The position numbers and the translations under genes were made by a program. The notes under the pieces were generated by a model. That model was given only the letters and a program-made list of their open reading frames with translations, did no database searches and had not been told where the DNA came from. Shown here in pieces: positions 1 to 5,585 of a stretch of 11,966 nucleotides of DNA. The stretch's first letter is position 1, and the number at the start of each line of letters is the position of its first letter. The stretch covers positions 1 to 11,966 of the forward strand of contig MVQS01000299.1 of assembly GCA_002067855.1 (NCBI GenBank), in the 5' to 3' direction. The DNA is from Syntrophaceae bacterium PtaB.Bin038 (GTDB taxonomy: Bacteria > Desulfobacterota > Syntrophia > Syntrophales > UBA2192).

Positions 1-170
1 GCACCGCCCCCCGAGAGGACGAGCCCCACTTTCGGCCGGTTGGGAACCTTGAAAGGAGAGGGGATTTCTTTCTCAGGCGCCGTCTGGGCGATGCAGGGCA
101 GGGCGTAAGGAAGCAGGGACAGGACGGCAATCGCCAGGGCTGTCGTGAGCGGTCGTCGAATTGCAGCCAT
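1..170 (-). CDS. Patatin-like phospholipase, exported, N-terminal fragment (runs off the left edge)
   Basis: Reading the minus strand from the ATG at 170 gives 56 codons open to the window edge. Residues 1-29 form a signal peptide: MAAIRRP, a hydrophobic core (ALAIAVLSLLPYALP), then a probable cleavage near CIA-Q. A short linker follows, then the segment RPKVGLVLSGGGA. In patatin-family lipid acyl hydrolases this is the first beta strand plus the glycine-rich oxyanion-hole loop (GGGxR/K-G); the GxSxG nucleophile would lie beyond the window. The start is supported by GAGGGAG six bases upstream. The product is probably a periplasmic or membrane-associated lipid acyl hydrolase. Its substrate cannot be told. 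It is transcribed divergently from the 457 gene. The family call is fairly secure from the motif and its position after a signal peptide, but only the N-terminus is visible. Confidence 0.8.
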   Translation of the reverse strand, partial: MAAIRRPLTTALAIAVLSLLPYALPCIAQTAPEKEIPSPFKVPNRPKVGLVLSGGG

Positions 171-288
171 CGCGGTCTCCCTCGAGGCAACGCCGAGTTC
201 GCTGCCTGCGCAGGTATGGTATCCCTGCAGGGTGAGTGGGTGAATCCCCGGGAGGAACCCGGGCCGACGCTGACGGAGACTGAACTGT

Positions 289-317
289 TTCATAGCAGAA
301 AACGAGTTGCCCCGCAA
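289..317 (-). promoter_or_regulatory. Candidate sigma70-type promoter for the patatin-like gene
   Basis: On the minus strand TTGCGG (317-312) is followed after exactly 17 bases by TATGAA (294-289). A start near 282 would give an untranslated leader of about 110 bases before the ATG at 170. The leader contains CCCGGG twice (247-252 and 258-263), which can fold with a 5-base loop. This is a pattern match only. Confidence 0.4.
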
Positions 318-378
318 TGAAACGTTGTCCCGGAGGGCAAAAAAGTGCGTGTCGCCGTAGACTTGTATCAGGAAGGGG

Positions 379-407
379 TTGAGCGCGGCCCCGAAATCGG
401 CTATGCT
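379..407 (+). promoter_or_regulatory. Candidate sigma70-type promoter for the permuted-papain gene
   Basis: TTGAGC (379-384), a 17-base spacer and TATGCT (402-407) match the sigma70 consensus at 4 of 6 bases in each box. A start near 414 would leave a leader of about 43 bases ending in a strong ribosome binding site. Together with the minus-strand candidate at 289-317 it makes the 171-456 gap a divergent promoter region. No terminator or other gene is visible in that gap. Confidence 0.45.
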
Positions 408-445
408 GCATGGGCACATCCGGTTTGCACCATTCCTGACCGTCC

Positions 446-452
446 GAGGAGG
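446..452 (+). promoter_or_regulatory. Ribosome binding site fixing the start at 457
   Basis: GAGGAGG lies four bases before the ATG at 457. The frame stays open further upstream, back to a TTG at 379, but no comparable site precedes that codon. The ATG at 457 also places a signal peptide at the very N-terminus, so it is the better start. Confidence 0.7.
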
Positions 453-456
453 CGCC

Positions 457-1935
457 ATGAGCAGAAGGAACCTCGCGAAGGGAATTCTCGCGGCCGCTGT
501 CATTGCCTTTGCGCTTCTTTCCTATCCCGCCCCTGACCCGCCCATTCCCGCAGGGGCATCGGGCAAGCCCTTCACATGGAAGCAGGACGAGAAGTGGAAA
601 GCCCTGGAGGCCTCGTTCCTCGAAGCCCGGGAGATCGGCTGCCGGGGTCTCGAGCGCAGCATCGGCCAGGGCTTCAGGCAGGCGGGGAAGTATCTCTCGG
701 CCGTGGACGTCCCGGCGATCCGGCCGGATGCACCGGTCCTTTCAAGGCTGGAAACCCTCACCTTCGGCCTGGGAACGGCGGTGGCCGCCTGCCCGGAAAG
801 GCTCACGGATTACGTGCACCTCGTCACGAAGACGCGAAGCCTCCTGAAGCGCCGGTCCCAGGGGTGGGACCTGAACGACCGGGCCGCCCGGGACCGCCTG
901 TACCGCCTGATATACGGAGGCCGGGCCGCCCTCGAGGAGGTCATGCTCCAGGCGCCGCCCGGCACCGTTCCGGCCCTCGTCAAGGGGGAGGACGTCCCCT
1001 CGGCCGCCCCGTCGTACGCGTTTCAACACGGAGTGCTGCGCAGCGGCGACATCCTCGTGTCCCGGGGCGGCGCCCCCACGTCGGCCCTGATCGCCCGGGG
1101 GAACGACTACCCGGGAAATTTCTCCCACGTGGCCCTTTTCCACGTGGACGAAACGACCGGGGAGCCCTGCATCGTGGAATCCCACATCGAGATGGGGGTC
1201 GTCGTCTCGACGGTCGAGCAGTACGTCCGGGACAAGAAACTGCGGATCATGGTCCTGCGGCTCCGGCCCGATCTGCCGCAGGTGAAGGCCGACCCAATGC
1301 TCCCGCACAAGGCGGCAAAGAGGGCGGTTGAAGAGGTCAAGAGCCGCCGCATCCCCTACGATTTCGAGATGGACTTCCGGGAGCCTTCGAAGTGGTTCTG
1401 CTCGGAGGTGGCGTCCTGGGCCTATCGCCAGCACGGCGTCGAGCTCTGGAAGGGGACGACCCGGATGTCCGCCCCGGGGGTCGTGAGGTGGCTGTCCTAC
1501 TTCGGCGTGACCCATTTCGAGACGCAGGCGCCCGCCGATCTCGAGTATGACCCGCAGCTTTCCGTCGTGGCCGAGTGGCGGGACCCCGAGACCCTCTGGC
1601 AGGATCACGTGGACAACGCCGTCGTCGAGGCCCTGCTGGAGGGGGCCGACGAGGGCGACACGATCCCCGCCCCCTGGTGGAAGCTGGCGGCGGTGAGGCT
1701 GGCAAAGGGCTACAGCGTCGTGCTCAATCTCTTCGGCGGCGTCGGGCCCGTGCCCGAGGGGATGGACGCCACGGCGGCCCTGCGCAACCTCGAACTCTCC
1801 AGAAGGCACGAAACCATGCGCAGGGCCGTTCTCGCCCGGGCGGAGGCGTTCCGGCAGGCCGGCGGCTACAGGCCGCCCTACTGGGAACTTGTCCGCATGG
1901 CCAACGACGTCAGAAAGGAAGGGGGGCGGCGATGA
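457..1935 (+). CDS. Exported permuted papain-fold (YiiX/NlpC-P60-like) protein
   Basis: The protein has 492 residues. Residues 1-22 are a positively charged start (MSRRN) and a hydrophobic stretch (ILAAAVIAFALLSY), so it is secreted or membrane-anchored; there is no lipobox Cys. Residues 40-180 are mainly helical with no recognised domain. Residues 193-330 look like the circularly permuted papain fold of the YiiX-like NlpC/P60 superfamily: RSGDIL at 195-200, a catalytic-type His in SHVAL (H224), IVESH at 239-243, and a catalytic-type Cys in FCSEVASWAY (C315). His before Cys is the permuted order. The family acts on amide or thioester/ester bonds, and a lipid-modifying or cell-wall role is possible; the substrate is unknown. 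The last 160 residues are unassigned. The stop overlaps the next start as ATGA, implying translational coupling to the PAS regulator. Confidence 0.7.
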   Translation: MSRRNLAKGILAAAVIAFALLSYPAPDPPIPAGASGKPFTWKQDEKWKALEASFLEAREIGCRGLERSIGQGFRQAGKYLSAVDVPAIRPDAPVLSRLETLTFGLGTAVAACPERLTDYVHLVTKTRSLLKRRSQGWDLNDRAARDRLYRLIYGGRAALEEVMLQAPPGTVPALVKGEDVPSAAPSYAFQHGVLRSGDILVSRGGAPTSALIARGNDYPGNFSHVALFHVDETTGEPCIVESHIEMGVVVSTVEQYVRDKKLRIMVLRLRPDLPQVKADPMLPHKAAKRAVEEVKSRRIPYDFEMDFREPSKWFCSEVASWAYRQHGVELWKGTTRMSAPGVVRWLSYFGVTHFETQAPADLEYDPQLSVVAEWRDPETLWQDHVDNAVVEALLEGADEGDTIPAPWWKLAAVRLAKGYSVVLNLFGGVGPVPEGMDATAALRNLELSRRHETMRRAVLARAEAFRQAGGYRPPYWELVRMANDVRKEGGRR

Positions 1936-3830
1936 AGGGAAACGCCGACGGCGGCGCGCAGGCCGGCAAGCCGATCCTGACGGACGGGAGGATCCTTCGG
2001 GGCATCATCGACGGGTCCTTCATCCCGGCGTTCGTCATCGACCGGGATCACCGGGTCCTGCACTGGAACCGGGCCCTGGAGCGGATCAGCGGGATCCCCG
2101 CCGCGTCGGTCGTCGGAACGAACGAGCACTGGCGGGCGTTCTACGACAAGCCGCGGCCCTGCATGGCGGACCTCCTCGTGGACGGCGCCCTGAACGAAAT
2201 CCCCCGGTGGTACGCGGACAAGGTGCGCGAGTCCTCGCTGCTCCCCGAGGCCTTCGAGGCCGTGGACTTCTTCCCCGCGCTGGGGGAGGGCGGGCGGTGG
2301 CTGCGCTTCACGGCGACGCTGATCCGGGACGACCGGGGCGGCATCGCCGGCGCCGTGGAGACCCTCGAGGACATCACGGAGCAGAAGCTGGCCGAGGAGG
2401 CCCTCCGCGAGAGCCAGCAGCGGCTGTACCAGATCCTGGAGGGCTCGCCCATCCCGACCTTCGTCATCGACCGGGACCACCAGGTGATCTTCTGGAACCG
2501 GGCCCTCGAGGCGCTCAGCCGCATCCGGGCCGACGACATCGTCGGGACGGATGAGCACTGGCGGGCGTTCTACGCGCAGAAGCGGCCCTGCATGGCGGAC
2601 CTCATCATCGACAGGAAGCCCCACGAGATCAGGCGCTGGTACGAGGGCAAGGGGGCGCCGTCGAAGCTGCTGAAAGAGGCCTTCGAGGCCACGGACTTTT
2701 TCCCGGACCTGGGGCAGGGGGGGCGGTGGCTGCGCTTCACGGCGGCGGCCATCCGGAATTCCCAGGGGGCTCTGGTCGGAGCCGTGGAGACCCTCGAGGA
2801 CATCACCGAACAGAGGAAGGCGGAAACGTCGCTGCAGGAAAGCGAGCAGCGCCTGCACAGCATCCTCCAGGGATCGACGATCCCCACCTTCGTGATCGGG
2901 CGGGACCACCGCGTCCTGTTCTGGAACCGCGCCCTCGAGGAACTGAGCCGGATCCCTGCGAAGGAGGTCGTCGGCACGAACCAGCAGTGGAGGGCCTTCT
3001 ACGGCGGGGAGCGGCCCTGCATGGCCGATCTCCTCGTCGACGGCGACATCCGGGAGCTGGCGCGCTGGTACAGGGGAAAGTACAGCAAGTCGAAGCTCCT
3101 GAAGGACGCCTTCGAGGCCGTGGACTTCTTCCCGTCGCTGGCCGACGGGACGTGGGTCCGCTTCACGGCGACGGTGATCCGCAACGCCCGCGGCGAGGTC
3201 CTCGGCGCCCTGGAGACCCTGGAGGACATCACGGAGCGAAAGCGGAGCGAGATCGCGCTGAAGAAGGCCCACGACGAGCTCGAGCAGCGCGTCGAGGAGC
3301 GCACCGTGGACCTGCTGCAGTTCTCCGAGTCCCTGAAGCGGGAGATCGTCGAGCGCAAGGAAGCGGAGCAGAAGCTGCGGAAGCGCGAGCGGGAGCTGAA
3401 GAGAAAGACCCGCAGCCTGCAGGAAGTCAACACGGCCATGAAGGTGCTTCTCGACCAGAGGGAGCAGGACCGCCGGGAGGTCGAGGAGATGATCCTCAAC
3501 AACGTCCGGGAGCTGCTGGCGCCCTACCTGGAAAGGCTCAAGAAGACGAAGCTCAACGAGGCGCAGATGGCCCACGTCCGGGTGCTGGAGACCAACCTGG
3601 ACAACATCGTATCGCCGTTCCTCAAGAACCTGCACTCGAAACACCTGAACCTGACCCCCAAGGAAACCCGCGTGGCCTCCCTCATCAAGGAGGGGCGGAC
3701 GACGAAGGAGATCGCCGCCCTGCTCGGCATGTCCGTCGCGGCCGTCGAGTTCCACCGCAACAACCTCCGCAAGAAACTGGGCCTGCGCAACAAGAAGGCC
3801 AACCTCGTATCCCACCTCGCCTCGATGTAG
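1932..3830 (+). CDS. Triple-PAS one-component regulator with LuxR-type HTH
   Basis: The protein has 632 residues, is probably cytoplasmic, and has no signal or membrane segment. PAS domains occupy about 20-155, 162-297 and 304-438. Each has FVI(D/G)RDH, WNRALE, W-RAFY, RPCMADL and ends in ETLEDITE, and the repeat period is exactly 143 residues. Residues 440-520 are a charged coiled coil. Residues 572-632 are a GerE/LuxR-type helix-turn-helix (LTPKETRVASLIKEGRTTKE, then SVAAVEFHR and NLRKKLGL). There is no histidine kinase or receiver domain, so signal sensing and DNA binding are in one chain. Each PAS keeps a Cys (77, 220, 363), but a His in the first two (H66, H209) is Gln in the third (Q352), which also has Gly for Asp in FVIxRDH. 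The ligand is unknown. The start is set by the ATGA overlap and by GGAAGGGGGG upstream. A plausible target is the AT-rich site 80 bases downstream. Confidence 0.85.
   Translation: MKGNADGGAQAGKPILTDGRILRGIIDGSFIPAFVIDRDHRVLHWNRALERISGIPAASVVGTNEHWRAFYDKPRPCMADLLVDGALNEIPRWYADKVRESSLLPEAFEAVDFFPALGEGGRWLRFTATLIRDDRGGIAGAVETLEDITEQKLAEEALRESQQRLYQILEGSPIPTFVIDRDHQVIFWNRALEALSRIRADDIVGTDEHWRAFYAQKRPCMADLIIDRKPHEIRRWYEGKGAPSKLLKEAFEATDFFPDLGQGGRWLRFTAAAIRNSQGALVGAVETLEDITEQRKAETSLQESEQRLHSILQGSTIPTFVIGRDHRVLFWNRALEELSRIPAKEVVGTNQQWRAFYGGERPCMADLLVDGDIRELARWYRGKYSKSKLLKDAFEAVDFFPSLADGTWVRFTATVIRNARGEVLGALETLEDITERKRSEIALKKAHDELEQRVEERTVDLLQFSESLKREIVERKEAEQKLRKRERELKRKTRSLQEVNTAMKVLLDQREQDRREVEEMILNNVRELLAPYLERLKKTKLNEAQMAHVRVLETNLDNIVSPFLKNLHSKHLNLTPKETRVASLIKEGRTTKEIAALLGMSVAAVEFHRNNLRKKLGLRNKKANLVSHLASM
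2031..3242 (+). repeat. Three in-gene tandem repeats of 429 bp encoding PAS domains
   Basis: Equivalent codons recur at 2031, 2460 and 2889, a spacing of exactly 429 bases with no insertions or deletions. Hand alignment gives about 67% protein identity between repeats 1 and 2 over 118 residues. Long nucleotide stretches are also shared, such as those coding for RPCMADL and for ETLEDIT. This indicates internal duplication of one PAS exon-like unit, possibly kept similar by gene conversion. Confidence 0.85.
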
Positions 3831-3859
3831 CGGGCGAACCCCTGGAAGGACCGTCTCCC

Positions 3860-3892
3860 CCGCGCCGGCCGCGGCGAAGCGGGAAAACCCGC
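3860..3892 (+). other. Two small GC-rich hairpins after the PAS-LuxR gene
   Basis: CCGCG/CGCGG (3860-3874, 5-base loop) and GCGGG-AAAA-CCCGC (3879-3892) lie 30-60 bases after the stop at 3830. Neither is followed by a T run, so they are poor candidates for an intrinsic terminator. They might still stabilise the 3' end of the message. Confidence 0.3.
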
Positions 3893-3904
3893 CTCGAAAC
3901 CGGT

Positions 3905-3950
3905 ATGAGGAAATACCTAGTATTAACCTACTGATCTATTCATATTGAAC
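3905..3950 (+). promoter_or_regulatory. AT-rich operator/promoter-like island upstream of the sensor genes
   Basis: In a region otherwise very rich in G and C, about 45 bases are mostly A and T. The island contains an inverted repeat, AATAC-CTA-GTATT (3912-3924). It also holds two copies of ACCTA(G/C)T at 3915-3921 and 3926-3932, 11 bases apart and so on the same face of the helix. CATATT at 3941-3946 is a fair -10 box, but nothing 16-18 bases upstream resembles a -35 box, as at activator-dependent promoters. LuxR-type regulators bind short dyads of this sort, and the regulator encoded just upstream is an obvious candidate. The remainder of the 3831-4087 gap is a G-rich leader ending in AAGGAGGA before the ATG at 4088. 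Confidence 0.45.
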
Positions 3951-4008
3951 ATCGGCGCGCCCCCCGGTAGAGTGGGGCCATAGACGGGAGAACCGAACCG
4001 GCAGGGCC

Positions 4009-4034
4009 GGGGCGGGCGGGCCCGGGGAAAGGGG
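4009..4034 (+). other. G-quadruplex motif in the leader of the membrane sensor gene
   Basis: Runs of 4, 3, 3, 4 and 4 guanines (4009-4012, 4014-4016, 4018-4020, 4024-4027, 4031-4034) are separated by 1-3 bases. This fits the canonical four-tract pattern on the coding strand, so it would be present in the mRNA leader 54-80 bases before the ATG at 4088. GC-rich genomes produce such motifs by chance. Confidence 0.4.
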
Positions 4035-4087
4035 ACGTCGGGAGGGGCGGCATCCAGGACGGGACGCTTCAGGGGAAGGAGGACACC

Positions 4088-4939
4088 ATGCAGGCCGTAG
4101 CGACGAAGCTGATCGATGTCACGGAAGCCAACGCCGAGAGGATCGCCCGGCAGTGGTTTGCCGACGTGAGGAAAAACCCCAAGACCCCTTCCTACCACAA
4201 TCTGTCCGAAGACCGGGCCATCCCGCAGGCCGTCGACTTCTACACGAAGTTCCGGGGCGTCTTCGCCGCGAAGAACCCCTTCGAGGAGGCCCGGCGGGTC
4301 TACACGAAGTACGCCGACGAGAGCTACCGCTACGGGATCCCCCTTCACGAGGCGATCTACGCCCTGACCCTCATGCGGCGCCACATCTGGCTATACGCCG
4401 AGTTCCAGGCCCTGTTCATCTCCGCCGTCGAGCAGCAGCAGGCCGTCGAGAGCCTCAACCGCACGATTCTCCTGTTCGACTACGCCACCTACGTCATCAC
4501 GGACCGCTACCAGGAGCTCATGCGGGGGGAGGTCGACAAGCAGCTCTCGGCCCTCCGCGCCCTCGGAATGGAGGATAGCTTCACGGGGAGCAAGGTCGGC
4601 ATCATGGCCTGCCTGCTCGTTGCCTGCGGGTTCCTGACCTACTACTACCACGCGGTGATGGCCAGCGGGGTCATCTTCACGCACCTGTTCTACATCCCCA
4701 TCGTGCTCGCGGGAGTCTGGTGGAGGAAGAGGGGCATCGGCGTCGCCGCGTTGCTGGGCCTCATCCTGATCGTGAGCCACCTGATCTTCATGAAAGAGGT
4801 CCCGCTCACGGACGACCTGATCCGCGCCATCATGTTCATCGTCGTCTCCTCCGTGGTGGCGCTGCTGGCCGAGGGGTTCTCGAGGATCGAGGTTCTCTAC
4901 AGGACGGCGCCCCATGCGGGGGCGTCCGTCGAGACCTAG
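4088..4939 (+). CDS. RsbRD-N-like sensor protein with four C-terminal membrane segments
   Basis: The protein has 283 residues. Residues 1-150 form an all-helical domain resembling the RsbRD N-terminal sensor domain of stressosome-related proteins: an early RIARQW helix, NPKTPSYH, and a highly conserved core HEAIYAL-LMRRHIWLYAEFQ. No STAS output domain follows. Instead residues 170-263 hold four hydrophobic segments (about 170-187, 195-211, 216-234, 245-262), with FYIPIVLAGVWWRKRG between the second and third. That pattern is seen in KdpD/DUF4118-type sensory membrane domains. There is no kinase, cyclase or HTH, so any output must go through partners. The start has AAGGAGGA directly upstream. 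It is about 70% identical over 141 residues to the next gene, indicating tandem duplication with gain or loss of the membrane part. The RsbRD-like call is from motif memory; the function is unknown. Confidence 0.6.
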   Translation: MQAVATKLIDVTEANAERIARQWFADVRKNPKTPSYHNLSEDRAIPQAVDFYTKFRGVFAAKNPFEEARRVYTKYADESYRYGIPLHEAIYALTLMRRHIWLYAEFQALFISAVEQQQAVESLNRTILLFDYATYVITDRYQELMRGEVDKQLSALRALGMEDSFTGSKVGIMACLLVACGFLTYYYHAVMASGVIFTHLFYIPIVLAGVWWRKRGIGVAALLGLILIVSHLIFMKEVPLTDDLIRAIMFIVVSSVVALLAEGFSRIEVLYRTAPHAGASVET

Positions 4940-4947
4940 CGGCAGCG

Positions 4948-4966
4948 GCCCGGGCGCCGCCCGGGC
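4948..4966 (+). repeat. Perfect 8-bp inverted repeat between the paralogous sensor genes
   Basis: GCCCGGGC occurs at 4948-4955 and 4959-4966 with a 3-base spacer, able to form a tight hairpin 9 bases after the stop at 4939. There is no T run after it. Because the unit is itself palindromic it is both a direct and an inverted repeat. It could partly separate expression of the two genes, but no function is shown. Confidence 0.4.
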
Positions 4967-5012
4967 AGCCGCGTCGCAGCACGGGGCAAGAGCCGCCGGG
5001 AGGCGGGGGACG

Positions 5013-5528
5013 ATGAAGGGACACGCGACGAAGCTCATCGAGGTCACGGAGAAGCATGCGGACCGGATCGCCGCGCAGTGGCTCGGCGACGTCCGGGTGA
5101 ACCCGAAGACCCCGTCCTACCATCGCTTCTCCGACGAGAAGGCCCTTTCCCACGCCGTCGCGTTCTACCGGAGCTTCCGGACCCTTTTCAGCGCGGAGAA
5201 GCCCTTCGACGCGGCGCAGCGGTTCTTCACGAAATACGCCGACGAGCGCTACTCCGAGGGGATCCCCCTGCACGAGGCGATCTACGCCCTCATCCTGATG
5301 CGGCGCCACATCTGGCTCTACGCCGAGTTCCAGGCCCTGTTCGTCTCGACCGTGGAGCACCAGCAGGCCGCCGAGAGTCTCACGCGGACCATCCTGATGT
5401 TCGACTACGCCACGTACGTGATCACCGAGCGCTACGAGGCGCTCATGAAGCGGGAAACGGAGGAACGCTTCCGCCGTGAAAGCGGGGCGGGCGGCCGGCG
5501 GCAGGCCGCCGGGCCGCCCCCGAAGTAG
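5013..5528 (+). CDS. Stand-alone RsbRD-N-like sensor domain protein
   Basis: The protein has 171 residues and is the paralogue of the preceding gene: residues 5-145 match its N-terminal domain at about 70% identity, including an invariant block of 16 residues (LMRRHIWLYAEFQALF). It stops after a basic, low-complexity tail (GAGGRRQAAGPPPK) with no membrane segment, so it should be soluble. The frame is open back to 4914, but the added residues are low-complexity, and the ATG at 5013 has GGGAGG and GGGGGA upstream and aligns with the paralogue's start. It lies 57 bases before atpD on the same strand with no visible terminator, so co-transcription with the ATPase is likely. A stressosome-like sensing role is inferred only from fold resemblance. 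The two paralogues could form mixed oligomers that put the soluble form at the membrane. Confidence 0.6.
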   Translation: MKGHATKLIEVTEKHADRIAAQWLGDVRVNPKTPSYHRFSDEKALSHAVAFYRSFRTLFSAEKPFDAAQRFFTKYADERYSEGIPLHEAIYALILMRRHIWLYAEFQALFVSTVEHQQAAESLTRTILMFDYATYVITERYEALMKRETEERFRRESGAGGRRQAAGPPPK

Positions 5529-5535
5529 GCGGGGC

Positions 5536-5549
5536 GCAAACGGCAAACG
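5536..5549 (+). repeat. Tandem heptamer GCAAACG x2 before atpD
   Basis: GCAAACG is repeated directly at 5536-5542 and 5543-5549. GATCGAG follows twice, at about 5554 and 5567, all inside the 57-base gap before atpD. The gap has no convincing promoter boxes and no terminator. The repeats may be chance. Confidence 0.3.
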
Positions 5550-5585
5550 GCTGGATCGAGACCAAGATCGAGGGGGAAGAAAACC

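Noticed and set aside
73..417. A 114-codon minus-strand open frame over the divergent intergenic region
   Set aside because: It is rich in Pro, Arg and Ser, has no family resemblance, and overlaps the real signal peptide region of the patatin-like gene in another frame.
1575..1931. Upstream extension of the PAS-LuxR frame by about 119 codons
   Set aside because: It runs through the end of the 457 gene in another frame, with low-complexity Arg/Gly-rich sequence. The ATG at 1932 gives the ATGA overlap and a good binding site.
1878..3815. A 645-codon open frame antisense to the PAS-LuxR gene
   Set aside because: It shows the threefold repetition of the sense gene and leucine/valine-rich low-complexity sequence. 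It is a shadow.
3879..3892. Intrinsic terminator after the PAS-LuxR gene
   Set aside because: The stem is only five pairs and no T run follows.
4914..5012. N-terminal extension of the stand-alone sensor protein
   Set aside because: The extra 33 residues are Ala/Arg/Gly-rich and overlap the end of the previous gene. The ATG at 5013 aligns with the paralogue.
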